This document shows positions 1-7,593 of a DNA stretch of 64,000 bases, in pieces. Each line of letters opens with the position of its first letter. Position 1 is the first letter of the stretch. Below the pieces are notes generated by a model. That model was given only the letters and a program-made list of their open reading frames with translations, made no database searches and had not been told where the DNA came from. The stretch is taken from contig NZ_JAGGLR010000021.1 of the NCBI RefSeq assembly GCF_017874715.1, forward strand, positions 186,001 through 250,000. Reading direction: 5' to 3'. The translations under genes were made by a program, and so were the position numbers. The DNA is from Streptomyces iranensis. Lineage in GTDB: Bacteria; Actinomycetota; Actinomycetes; Streptomycetales; Streptomycetaceae.

Positions 1-592
1 TGTCCACGGCGTCCGTACGGACGTCGAAGTCATAGCCCCAGACGCGATCCAGCAGCTGATCGCGGGTGAGCACGATCCCGGCGTTGCGGGCGAACACGTC
101 CAGCAGCTCGAACTCGCGCCGGGTGAGCCGCAGCACCACCCCGTCCAGCCACGCCTCCCGCGCCTCCGGCACCATCTCCAGCGCACCGGCCCGCACCCGG
201 TCGGTGGCGGCGGGCGGACGGCGGCGCAGCAGGGCGTGCAGCCGCAGCACCAGCTCCTGGAGCGCGAAGGGCTTGACGAGATAGTCGTCGCCCCCGGCCT
301 GCAGCCCGGCCACCCGGTCGGCCACCTCGTCGAGCGCCGACAGCATCAGGACGGGTACGTCATTGCCGTCGGCACGCAGGCTGCGGCACACCTCGATCCC
401 GCTGAGGTCCGGCATGGAGATGTCCAGGACCACCACATCGGGCGCCCCGTCGCGCAGCGCGGCCAGCGCGGCGTGGCCGCCGTCCGCGAGGGTCACGGCG
501 AACCCGTTGAGCCGCAGCCCGCGCTCCAGGGACCGCCGGATGGCCGCGTCGTCATCCGTCACCAGGACGTGACCGCTGCCCGTGCCTGCCAT
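1..592 (-). CDS. OmpR/MprA-type two-component response regulator (C-terminus off window)
   Basis: The visible 197 codons hold a complete receiver domain: acidic pocket D13-D14-D15, phospho-acceptor D57 in VVVLDISMPD, and the conserved lysine K107 in DDYLVKPF. A winged-helix output domain follows (RLTRREFELLDVFARN..., then RDQLLDRVWGYDFDV), which places it in the OmpR/PhoB subfamily. It should bind DNA when phosphorylated by a partner histidine kinase. The gene runs leftward off the window, and a kinase gene would be expected just beyond position 1. The ATG at 590-592 opens directly into the receiver fold. It is divergent from the EhpG-like gene at 780. The signal sensed cannot be told from the sequence. 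Confidence 0.93.
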   Translation of the reverse strand, partial: MAGTGSGHVLVTDDDAAIRRSLERGLRLNGFAVTLADGGHAALAALRDGAPDVVVLDISMPDLSGIEVCRSLRADGNDVPVLMLSALDEVADRVAGLQAGGDDYLVKPFALQELVLRLHALLRRRPPAATDRVRAGALEMVPEAREAWLDGVVLRLTRREFELLDVFARNAGIVLTRDQLLDRVWGYDFDVRTDAVD

Positions 593-678
593 GTCCGTAC
601 CACCTCCGGCCCGGCATGGTACGTGCCCCGCCGTGGGCGCCGCCCGTGCCAAGGGCCCGGACATGGCCTTTGGGCCAA

Positions 679-707
679 TTGACTCCGTCCCGTCCGCGCC
701 GTGGGAT
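679..707 (+). promoter_or_regulatory. putative sigma70-like promoter for the EhpG/EhpF-like operon
   Basis: TTGACT at 679-684 is followed 17 bases later by TGGGAT at 702-707. The -35 is close to consensus and the -10 keeps only the outer T residues. It lies about 75 bases upstream of the GTG start at 780, in the gap between two divergent genes. This is pattern matching only. Confidence 0.35.
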
Positions 708-779
708 TGGTCTGGTTCACCCTTTTCCCGCCGCGCCCGCCCAGGAGCCGGTGTGTTCCGCGCCCGCGAAGGAGCAAGC

Positions 780-2237
780 GTGTCCCAGCCCGCCACCGCC
801 CCGGACGCCCTGGACACCCCGGATGCCCTGGACACCCCGGGTACCCCGGACGCCCTGGACACCCCGGATGCCCCGGACGCCCTGGACGCGCTGGGGCCCA
901 AGGGGCCCTACCGCTCCCGCCACCGCCTCACCGTCCACGATGTCACCGGCGCGCCGATGGCCGAACTCTCCCTGGCGCCCCGGCTGTTCGTCACCCGGGC
1001 GCTGGCCGCCCTGCGCGCCGCCGACACCCTGCCGCTGGAGGAGCGGCTGGCCGCGCTGAAGCGGGCGGGGGAGCTGTTCGCCACCGGCACCGTGGCCGGG
1101 ATGTCGTACGCGGCGTACGAGGGCGCGGTGTGCCGGATGTCGGGCACCCCGCTCGCCAATGTGCGGATCGCCGTGGAGGCGATACGGCTCAGCGCCGCCG
1201 AGGCGTACCGCAGCGTCCAGGCGGCCCGCCCGGTGGGGGCGGTGGGCGATTGGCGCGATCCGTACGCCCGGAGCGGCACCGCGGTGTGGATCCGGCGCGG
1301 CGATGTCTTCGCGGTCCACGCCGCCGGTAACCACCCCGCCGTGCACGCGCTGTGGCTGGAGGCGCTGGCGCTGGGCTACCGGGTGGCCGTACGCCCCTCC
1401 CGCCGTGAGCCGCTCACCCCGTACCGGCTGGTCAGCGCCCTGCGCGAGGCGGGGTTCGGGACGGATCAGGTGGTGCTGCTGCCCACCGACCACGACGCGG
1501 CGGGCGAGATCCTGCACGGCGCGGACCTCTCCATGGTCTACGGCGGACAGGAGGTCATCGACCGCTACGCCGCCGATCCGGCCGTGCTGCCCAACGGGCC
1601 CGGCCGCTCCAAGATCCTCATCACCGCCGACCGGGAGTGGCGCGACCACCTCGATGTCGTCGTCGACTCCATCGCCCGCCACGGTGGCACCGCGTGCGTC
1701 AACGCCACCGCCGTCCTCGTCGAGGGCGATCCGGCGCCGGTCGCCGAGGCGCTGGCGGAGCGGCTCGCCGCCCTGCCCAGCCTGCCGCCGCAGGACGAGA
1801 AGGCGGTGCTGCCGGTCCATCCGCTCGAGGTCGCGCGCGGCTTCGAGCGCCTGCTGCTCGGCAAGGCCGCGGGCGCCCGCGCGTGGCTGGGCGGCGGCGG
1901 CGTGGTGGACGACCTCGGCGACGGCAGCGCCGCCCTCCGCCCCGCCGTCTTCCAGCTCGACGATCCGCGGGACGCGCGGCTGGGCGTGGAGCTGTCGTTC
2001 CCCTGCGTCTGGGTGGCCCCCTGGACGCGGGAGGCGGGCGTCGCCGCGCTCCGGGACAGCCTGGTGGTCACGGCGCTCACCGGCGACGAGGCGCTGCTGG
2101 ACGGGCTGCTCGCCGAGCCGTCCATCAAGAACCTCTACATCGGCGACCATCCCACCCACTGGATCGCGCCGGGCATCCCGCACGACGCGTATCTCGGCGA
2201 GTTCCTGATGCGTACGAAGGCCGTCATCCGCGGCTGA
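780..2237 (+). CDS. LuxC/EhpG-like NAD(P)-dependent acyl reductase, aldehyde dehydrogenase superfamily
   Basis: A 485-residue aldehyde-dehydrogenase-fold protein. The ALDH core starts near residue 40; the likely catalytic cysteine is C306 in HGGTACVNATAV, and VFAVHAAGNHP resembles the nucleotide-binding part of LuxC-type acyl-CoA/acyl-protein reductases. In phenazine tailoring EhpG is such a protein, reducing a carboxylate activated by EhpF. The next gene, 44 bases downstream, is an EhpF/LuxE-like adenylating protein, so the two probably form a carboxylic-acid reductase pair. The GTG start at 780 is preceded by AAGGAG at 769-774. The first ~40 residues are an odd Asp/Ala/Pro/Thr tandem repeat. 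Substrate unknown: no phenazine core genes are visible. Confidence 0.82.
   Translation: MSQPATAPDALDTPDALDTPGTPDALDTPDAPDALDALGPKGPYRSRHRLTVHDVTGAPMAELSLAPRLFVTRALAALRAADTLPLEERLAALKRAGELFATGTVAGMSYAAYEGAVCRMSGTPLANVRIAVEAIRLSAAEAYRSVQAARPVGAVGDWRDPYARSGTAVWIRRGDVFAVHAAGNHPAVHALWLEALALGYRVAVRPSRREPLTPYRLVSALREAGFGTDQVVLLPTDHDAAGEILHGADLSMVYGGQEVIDRYAADPAVLPNGPGRSKILITADREWRDHLDVVVDSIARHGGTACVNATAVLVEGDPAPVAEALAERLAALPSLPPQDEKAVLPVHPLEVARGFERLLLGKAAGARAWLGGGGVVDDLGDGSAALRPAVFQLDDPRDARLGVELSFPCVWVAPWTREAGVAALRDSLVVTALTGDEALLDGLLAEPSIKNLYIGDHPTHWIAPGIPHDAYLGEFLMRTKAVIRG
800..887 (+). repeat. in-frame minisatellite encoding DALDTP-type repeats
   Basis: Near-perfect repeats of the type CCGGACGCCCTGGACACC, some shortened by one codon pair, lie just inside the 5' end of the acyl reductase gene. 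They encode alternating PDALDT and PDA/PGT units. Unit lengths are multiples of three, so copy-number change keeps the frame. Confidence 0.8.
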
Positions 2238-2281
2238 CTCCCTCAGCCCGCACCCCTGCCGCCATCCGCGAGGAGCATCCC

Positions 2282-3382
2282 GTGCCGACAGCTTCCCTTT
2301 CGGTGCTCGACATCCCCTTCGACGAGCGCCCCGACCCCGATGAGTACATCCGCGCCGCCATGGAGTGGCACTTCGGCCCGGACACCGGCTCCCCGTTCTG
2401 GCTGCGGAAGGCGGAGACGCTGGACTTCGATCCGCGGCGGGACGTCAAGGGCGTCGCCGATCTCGCCCTCTTCCCCAATGTCACCGGCGAGTTGCGCGAG
2501 GTGCCGGTGCGCGATCTCATCCCCCAGGGCTACGGCGCCGACGCCCGGATCGTCGGGGTCTTCGAAAGCGGCGGTACCACCGGCGCGCCCAAGCGGATCG
2601 TGTGTCTGCGCGACTGGCTGGACCGCCTCACCCACGGGCTGAGCGCCGACCTCGACGGGCTCGGCATCCCGCGCGGGGTGGACTGGCTCGCCATCGCCCC
2701 CAGCGGCCCCCATATGGTCGGCGAGATGGTCGCGGGCACGGCCGCCCGGCACGGTGGGCTGATGTTCCGCGTCGACATGGATCCGCGGTGGGTGAAGAAG
2801 CTGATCTCCGCCGGGAAGGCCGAGGAGACCGACGCCTATGTGAACCACCTGGTGGAGCAGGCGGCGTACGTCCTGCGCACCCAGGACATCGGGGTGCTGA
2901 TGACCACCCCGCCGCTGCTGGAGCGGCTGGCCCGGCACGACGACCTCATCGAGCTGATCGGGGAGAAGGTCAAGGGCATCATGTGGGGCGGCGCCCATAT
3001 GGACGCCGACACCCGCGATCTGCTGCGCACCGAGATCTTCCCCGGCTGTGAGCTCTACGGCACCTACGGCAACACCATGATCCTCGGTGGCGCCACCGAG
3101 CGGCTGGGGCTCGGCCCGGACGAGCCGTGTGTCTTCGATCCGCGTACGCCGTTCGTCACCTTCTCGGTGGTGGACCCGGCGAGCGGGCGGCCGGTGCCGT
3201 ACGGCGAGCGCGGCCAGGTGGTGATGAACCACGTCAGCAAGTCCGCCCTGCTGCCGGGCAACCTCGAGCGCGATCTGGCGATCCGCGTCCCGCCGCCGGA
3301 GGGCGCGGTCGGGGACTCGGTGGCCGATGTGGGGCCGGTGGCGATGTTCGACGACGAGGTCGTGATCGAGGGCGTCTACTGA
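2282..3382 (+). CDS. EhpF/LuxE-like AMP-forming carboxylate-activating protein (phenazine biosynthesis family)
   Basis: A 366-residue ANL-superfamily-like protein. The ATP/phosphate loop is ESGGTTGAPKR around residues 95-105, and CELYGTYGNTMI near residue 257 matches the adenylation A5 region. It is shorter than full acyl-CoA synthetases (about 500+ residues) and lacks the usual large C-terminal lid, as in LuxE and EhpF. EhpF adenylates phenazine dicarboxylate for reduction by EhpG, and here the upstream gene is EhpG-like. The GTG start has AGGAG at 2271-2275. The likely role is ATP-dependent activation of a carboxylic acid handed to the upstream reductase. The family assignment is firm, the substrate is not. 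Confidence 0.82.
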   Translation: MPTASLSVLDIPFDERPDPDEYIRAAMEWHFGPDTGSPFWLRKAETLDFDPRRDVKGVADLALFPNVTGELREVPVRDLIPQGYGADARIVGVFESGGTTGAPKRIVCLRDWLDRLTHGLSADLDGLGIPRGVDWLAIAPSGPHMVGEMVAGTAARHGGLMFRVDMDPRWVKKLISAGKAEETDAYVNHLVEQAAYVLRTQDIGVLMTTPPLLERLARHDDLIELIGEKVKGIMWGGAHMDADTRDLLRTEIFPGCELYGTYGNTMILGGATERLGLGPDEPCVFDPRTPFVTFSVVDPASGRPVPYGERGQVVMNHVSKSALLPGNLERDLAIRVPPPEGAVGDSVADVGPVAMFDDEVVIEGVY

Positions 3383-3441
3383 CCCGCGCCCCCTGAGGGG
3401 CGTCCACCGGCAGACATCCGGACGCCAGGGGTGGCGGCACG

Positions 3442-3527
3442 GCTGACACCGGGCCGCCACCACCGGGCCGCCACCACCGGGCCGCCACCACCGGGCCGCC
3501 ACCACCGCTGACACCGGGCCGCCACCA
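3442..3527. repeat. 14-bp tandem repeat array in intergenic DNA
   Basis: Four head-to-tail copies of CCGGGCCGCCACCA (3449-3504) and a fifth at 3514-3527 lie downstream of the EhpF-like gene. The longer unit GCTGACACCGGGCCGCCACCA occurs at both ends (3442-3462 and 3507-3527). No gene overlaps the array. Confidence 0.85.
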
Positions 3528-3657
3528 GGCGTTTGCCGCGTTCCGCCATGGACCCATTCAGTCGCGACAGTCGCAGTGGTTACGATCTGGCGCGATGGGC
3601 AGAGGGCAGCGCGGAGGAGAGGCCCGCATACGGAGGGGCCACATACGGAGGGACCCG

Positions 3658-4068
3658 GTGCGCGGCACCGTGCCTTCCGTCCTCTGCCGTGCCGTGCTGC
3701 TGCTCGCCGCGGCGATATGGGTGGCGCCCTCGTGCGTCCATCCCGCCGCCGGCCACAACGTCCTGTCGACGGGGTGCCCGCACCGCCTGGCGGAGACCGC
3801 GTCGGCCCAGCCGCACGAGGAGCCGGTCGCGTATCCGGCTCCGGGGCACCGCCCGTTCGGCACCTCCGGCTCCGGCACCGGAAGCGACAACTGTGTCGCG
3901 GGCCCCCGGGGAGTCGTCCAGGCCCTGGTGCCCACGCCCGTACCCCCGCCCTCCCTCGCCGAGGTCCCGCCGCCCGACGGCCCCCGGGACCCGGACTCCG
4001 CCCGGGGGCCGCCGGACCATCCCGTCCGCGCCCTCGGCCTCCACCAACTCCAAGTACTTCGGACCTAG
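3658..4068 (+). CDS. secreted or membrane-anchored hypothetical protein, Cys/His/Pro-rich
   Basis: I do not recognise a family. The 136-residue product opens with a positively charged start and a hydrophobic stretch (AVLLLAAAIWVA), so it is probably exported or anchored once. The rest is Pro/Gly/His-rich with scattered cysteines (SCVHPAAGHN, TGCPH, DNCVAG), which could bind metal. The GTG at 3658 is chosen because GGAGGGA lies just upstream; an in-frame ATG at 3595 would add 21 arginine-rich residues. It precedes the DUF3105/DUF305 pair on the same strand, 87 bases away, and may be co-transcribed with it. Confidence 0.6.
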   Translation: MRGTVPSVLCRAVLLLAAAIWVAPSCVHPAAGHNVLSTGCPHRLAETASAQPHEEPVAYPAPGHRPFGTSGSGTGSDNCVAGPRGVVQALVPTPVPPPSLAEVPPPDGPRDPDSARGPPDHPVRALGLHQLQVLRT

Positions 4069-4155
4069 GCCGACGCCGGTCACCGCGATGCACCGCTCCA
4101 CCCATCCAGTGTGCGAACAGCGCGAACTGCGCGAACTGCGAGGTTGAGGACAGCC

Positions 4156-4821
4156 ATGGGCTCCAAGGGATCGAAGGCGAAGGGCGCGGCCGACCGCCGC
4201 GCGAAGATAGAGGAGTTGCGCCGCGCCGAGAAGGCGCGCGAGCGCCGGTACCGGATCATCACCATCACCTCGGTCACGGTGATCGTCGCCGGACTGGCCG
4301 TCGGGGGCTACTTCCTCGTGGACGCGAGCGACAAGAAGGAGAAGAAGGAGGCCAAGGTCACCTCCTCGGTGGTGAAGACCGGCGAGTTCAAGGGCATGAA
4401 GACCTGGAAGAACCTGGGCCGGACGCATGTCCAGGGCTCGGTGAAGTACGCGATGTCGCCGCCGGTCGGCGGAAACCACGACCAGCTCTGGCAGAACTGC
4501 AACGGCGATGTCTACACCAAGCCGCTGGCCAAGGAGAACGCGGTGCACTCGCTGGAGCACGGCGCGGTGTGGGTGACGTACACCGACAAGGCGTCGAAGG
4601 AGGACATCGCCACCCTCTCGGCGCGGGTCAAGAAGACCCCGTACTCGTTGATGAGCCCCTACCAGGACCAGGACTCGCCGATCGTCCTCAACGCCTGGGG
4701 CAATCAGCTCGACATCGACAAGGCGTCCGACCCGCGGGTGGCCGACTTCTTCAAGAAGTTCGTCCAGGGCAAGCAGACGCCCGAGCCCGGCGCCTACTGC
4801 ACCAAGGGGAAGACTTCGTGA
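4156..4821 (+). CDS. DUF3105 membrane-anchored protein
   Basis: A 221-residue protein with a Lys/Arg-rich cytoplasmic head (about residues 1-32), one transmembrane helix (IITITSVTVIVAGLAVGGYFLV) and an extracytoplasmic DUF3105 domain with the typical PPVGGNHD, LEHGAVWVTY and SPYQDQDSPIVLNAWG segments. The molecular function of the family is not established. The stop overlaps the start of the DUF305 gene by four bases (GTGA), so the two are translationally coupled, a pairing I regard as common in Streptomyces. The ATG at 4156 follows GAGG at 4147-4150. Confidence 0.9.
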   Translation: MGSKGSKAKGAADRRAKIEELRRAEKARERRYRIITITSVTVIVAGLAVGGYFLVDASDKKEKKEAKVTSSVVKTGEFKGMKTWKNLGRTHVQGSVKYAMSPPVGGNHDQLWQNCNGDVYTKPLAKENAVHSLEHGAVWVTYTDKASKEDIATLSARVKKTPYSLMSPYQDQDSPIVLNAWGNQLDIDKASDPRVADFFKKFVQGKQTPEPGAYCTKGKTS

Positions 4822-5528
4822 GCGACGGGACCGCCGTCGGCCGCGCCTCCCGCCAGCCACTGGTGGCGGGGATCGCCGCCGCCCTCGCCCTGCTGACGCT
4901 GGTAGCGGTGGCGGTGCTGTGGCTGACGAGCGACCGCTCGGAGGGCTCGACCGACACGGGAACGCCGAAGGACACCTCCGCCGAGGCCGGTTTCGCCCGC
5001 GACATGTCCGTCCACCATCAGCAGGCGGTGGAGATGTCGTTCATCGTGCGCGACCGCACCGGCGACGACGAGGTGCGGTCGCTGGCGTTCGACATCGCCA
5101 CCACCCAGGCCACCCAGGCCGGGATGTTGCAGGGCTGGCTGGACATGTGGGGGCTGGACAAGACGTCCGAGGACCCGCCGATGACGTGGATGAAGCACGC
5201 CTCGTCGGACGGCATGGAGGGCATGGACCACGGCTCGATGAAGGGCATGGGCTCCACATACAAGCCGCACGACGGCTCGCTCATGCCGGGCATGGCCACC
5301 AACAGCCAGCTCGACGAGTTGCGCAAGGCCAAGGGCAAGGCGGCCGAGGTGCTCTACCTGAAGCTGATGACCGCCCATCACAAGGGCGGCGTCGAGATGG
5401 CGAAGGGCGCGGTCGAGCTGGTCAAGGACTCGACCGAGAAGCATCTGGCCCGGACGATGGTCCAGGGCCAGCAGTCGGAGATCCAGCTGATGGCCGACAT
5501 GCTCAAGGCACGCGGCGCGTCCTCCTGA
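4818..5528 (+). CDS. DUF305 Met/His-rich exported protein
   Basis: A 236-residue protein with one N-terminal membrane helix (about residues 14-37) followed by a ferritin-like DUF305 helical domain: FARDMSVHHQQAVEMS in the first half and KLMTAHHKGGVEMA in the second, with paired His and Met residues. The linker is strikingly Met/His/Gly-rich (HASSDGMEGMDHGSMKGMG), which suggests binding of copper or another soft metal. The start overlaps the DUF3105 stop as GTGA. The 3' end faces the TetR gene across a shared hairpin. The metal-handling role is inferred from composition. Confidence 0.9.
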   Translation: MSDGTAVGRASRQPLVAGIAAALALLTLVAVAVLWLTSDRSEGSTDTGTPKDTSAEAGFARDMSVHHQQAVEMSFIVRDRTGDDEVRSLAFDIATTQATQAGMLQGWLDMWGLDKTSEDPPMTWMKHASSDGMEGMDHGSMKGMGSTYKPHDGSLMPGMATNSQLDELRKAKGKAAEVLYLKLMTAHHKGGVEMAKGAVELVKDSTEKHLARTMVQGQQSEIQLMADMLKARGASS

Positions 5529-5537
5529 CGTCCGCCG

Positions 5538-5588
5538 ATGGCGCCCCTCGCCCCACGGGGTCCGCTCCAGGGGCCGCGGGGCGCCATC
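5538..5588. terminator. bidirectional hairpin between DUF305 and TetR genes
   Basis: Perfect 10-bp arms GATGGCGCCC (5538-5547) and GGGCGCCATC (5579-5588) lie between convergent genes and overlap the last codon and stop of the TetR gene. No T-run follows, which is common for Streptomyces terminators. Confidence 0.6.
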
Positions 5589-6198
5589 ACCCCTTGCGCG
5601 CGAACACCCCGGACCGGGCCGCCAGATACGTGGCCTCGACGGTGGTGTGCACCAGCCGATCGTCGATGGACCCGCGCAGGATGAGCACCCGGTAGTAGAG
5701 CGGCGCCCCCAACGAGGCGATGACCTCCCACGCGTCGGTCTCCTCGGGGACGTCCCCCCGCTCCACCGCGTTCCGCACGATCAGGGTCACCTCCTCGGTC
5801 CGCCGCACGAACGCGTTACGGACGATCTCCTCGACCCGGGTGTCATGCGCGGCGGCCGCCAGCAGCCCCTGCATGACATTGCGGTTGCGCAGGGCGTTGT
5901 TGAAGTCCGCGATGGCCTGGGTGAGTTCCCTCAGATCCCGGTGGAAGTCACCGGTGTCCGGGGTGGGCAGCGTCGAACTGCGCTCGGCCAGCAGATCGAC
6001 GACCACCCCCTCCACCGTGCGCCAGCGCCGCCGGATGGTCGACACATGCACCCCCGACCGCCGCGCGAGCCGATCGAGGGTGAGCTCGGCGAACGAGTCG
6101 CGGTCGAGCTCCTCGTACGCGGCCGCCAACACGGCGGCCCGAGTCCGGGCCGTACGCCCCCCGGGGCGAGCCGACCCATGCGGTGGTCGCTCTGTCAT
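5587..6198 (-). CDS. TetR/AcrR family transcriptional regulator
   Basis: A 203-residue TetR-family repressor. The N-terminal DNA-binding domain covers about residues 18-65 (RAAVLAAAYEELDRDSFAELTLDRLARRSGVHVSTIRRRW), followed by an all-helical ligand domain of the usual size. The ligand is unknown. The likely targets are its own gene and something across the 250-base gap up to 6450, where the only marked palindrome is 6321-6346. The neighbouring methyltransferase ends towards this gap, so it is not an obvious target. Confidence 0.93.
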   Translation of the reverse strand: MTERPPHGSARPGGRTARTRAAVLAAAYEELDRDSFAELTLDRLARRSGVHVSTIRRRWRTVEGVVVDLLAERSSTLPTPDTGDFHRDLRELTQAIADFNNALRNRNVMQGLLAAAAHDTRVEEIVRNAFVRRTEEVTLIVRNAVERGDVPEETDAWEVIASLGAPLYYRVLILRGSIDDRLVHTTVEATYLAARSGVFARKG

Positions 6199-6320
6199 GA
6201 CGCGCCGACTTTACGGCCCCTCCACCCTCGTGAGCACCAGATCTTCACGACATCCGGGCGCCGAACGCCCGGTAACCCATTGCACGGCGTACACGCCCCT
6301 CGCTAGTGTGACACCCGTTA

Positions 6321-6346
6321 CTTAATGCGCGCGACAGCGCATTAAG
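6321..6346. promoter_or_regulatory. 26-bp perfect palindrome, possible operator
   Basis: CTTAATGCGC (6321-6330) and GCGCATTAAG (6337-6346) are perfect inverted arms separated by GCGACA. The arms are AT-richer than the surroundings. The site lies in the non-coding gap between the tetR 5' end and the methyltransferase 3' end. It could be a repressor site, part of a transcribed hairpin, or an integration scar. Confidence 0.45.
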
Positions 6347-6368
6347 CCAACATGGCGCAGAGTCTGCC

Positions 6369-6398
6369 GGACCTTCCTCACGAGGGGAAGGAAGGTCC
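6369..6398. terminator. hairpin downstream of the radical SAM/methyltransferase block
   Basis: GGACCTTCC (6369-6377) pairs perfectly with GGAAGGTCC (6390-6398). A pyrimidine-rich tail (CTTCTCTTCTTTCTTCTGG) follows on the plus strand, so it can terminate plus-strand transcripts. It also lies about 50 bases beyond the stop of the minus-strand methyltransferase and may act in both directions. Apart from this and the 6321-6346 palindrome, I see nothing coding in 6199-6450. Confidence 0.55.
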
Positions 6399-6450
6399 AG
6401 CACGCTTCTCTTCTTTCTTCTGGTCTTCAGGGCGGGGCGGTCGGGTGAGG

Positions 6451-7593
6451 TCAGCCGTAGGAGGCCGACCACTTGCCCCGCGTGAAGTGACACACCCCGT
6501 CAGGCGTGATGTGGACGCGGCTGCCGTAGATCGGCAGACTGCCCTCGGCGTTCAGCCGGTGCCGGATGCGTTCGAGCACCGTCCACAGGCGCCGCGGGCC
6601 GCCTTGGTGAACGGTGGGCGGGTCGATCCACGTCGCCGAAGCGCGCGCCCATGAGCCGTCGGCATGCACAAGCCATGCCGTGCGCTGCTCGCCGCGCTCC
6701 TCGTAGTGGGTCTCGACGCCGGGCGCGGCGAGTTCGAGCATGGCGCGCACGTCCCACGCCTCCGCGACATTGAGCACCGGATAGCGGCCCTCGATCGTCT
6801 GCTCGCCTTCGCGGTCCCGTACGGCCGCGAACAGCTCTTCCGTCCTCGGCGGGTAGTCGGCCCCGGTGCGGGTGCTCATGAACCCGGCCCGGTCCCACTC
6901 GACGACCCCGCGCGCGCCGCCGTCCGCGTCCTTGTCGGCCGTGACGATCACGTTCATATGGGCAAGCGTGGTGACCAGACGCCCGCCGGGGCGCAGCGCG
7001 GCCGTCACGCCGACGAGGTTGTGCAGCGCCACCATGGACACGATGCGGTCGAAGTCCCCCGGGAGCGGCCCCGTGACATCACAGGTGACCACCTGGGGGG
7101 ACATGCCCAGGGAGGCAAGCCGATCGGTCGCCGTCTCGGTCAGGTACGGGTCCACGTCCATGGCCGTGACGTGCTTGTCCCCGAGGCGCCGCGCCGCGAA
7201 GGCGGTACTGGTCCCAGTACCCGTGCCGATGAGGCCGAGGTCGGCGCCGTCGTACAACAGCCCGTGGCGCAGCATGCGCACCACCAGGCCAGGCATGGTG
7301 CTCGACGATGTGGGCACGCCGCGCGGCCGGTCGTCGGGGCCTGCCCGGTCGGCGTGCAGCGGGCCGACGCGGGTCACCAGGGACCTGTCGGAGTAGGCCG
7401 CGCGCAGCCACGCCGGCTCGTCCGCCGGTCCGTCACGCAACGCCCAAGTGCCGTCGCCCGCCGGTTCCCACCATCGGGGCACGAAGACGTGCCGGGGGGT
7501 GGCGGCCACCGCTTGCCGCCACCGCGAGACGGGCGGGGTCACCTCGGCCGCGAGACGTTCGGCGTGGGGCTTCCAGTCCATGAGCCGCCTCAT
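6451..7593 (-). CDS. PCMT-like SAM-dependent methyltransferase, radical-SAM-associated
   Basis: A 380-residue protein. The N-terminal half resembles protein-L-isoaspartate O-methyltransferase: TPRHVFVPRWW near residue 32, TSSSTMP at 95-101 where PCMT has its substrate loop, and a SAM-binding Rossmann motif DLGLIGTGTGTS at 118-129 with the acidic strand VTAMDVDP after it. It has roughly 150 more residues than a housekeeping PCMT, and the extra C-terminal domain carries no motif I know. Its ATG (7591-7593) overlaps the radical SAM stop as ATGA, so it is translationally coupled. PCMT homologues act as tailoring enzymes in several RiPP clusters, so a peptide substrate is a fair inference. No housekeeping role is implied. 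Confidence 0.85.
   Translation of the reverse strand: MRRLMDWKPHAERLAAEVTPPVSRWRQAVAATPRHVFVPRWWEPAGDGTWALRDGPADEPAWLRAAYSDRSLVTRVGPLHADRAGPDDRPRGVPTSSSTMPGLVVRMLRHGLLYDGADLGLIGTGTGTSTAFAARRLGDKHVTAMDVDPYLTETATDRLASLGMSPQVVTCDVTGPLPGDFDRIVSMVALHNLVGVTAALRPGGRLVTTLAHMNVIVTADKDADGGARGVVEWDRAGFMSTRTGADYPPRTEELFAAVRDREGEQTIEGRYPVLNVAEAWDVRAMLELAAPGVETHYEERGEQRTAWLVHADGSWARASATWIDPPTVHQGGPRRLWTVLERIRHRLNAEGSLPIYGSRVHITPDGVCHFTRGKWSASYG

Noticed and set aside
3442..3527. CRISPR-like array
   Set aside because: Units are contiguous 14-mers without spacers and there are no cas genes; it is a simple tandem repeat.
6245..6493. 82-residue minus-strand frame overlapping the methyltransferase 3' end as a RiPP precursor
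   Set aside because: It starts inside the methyltransferase gene, lacks a Shine-Dalgarno sequence and runs through the hairpin and palindrome; nothing resembles a leader/core peptide.
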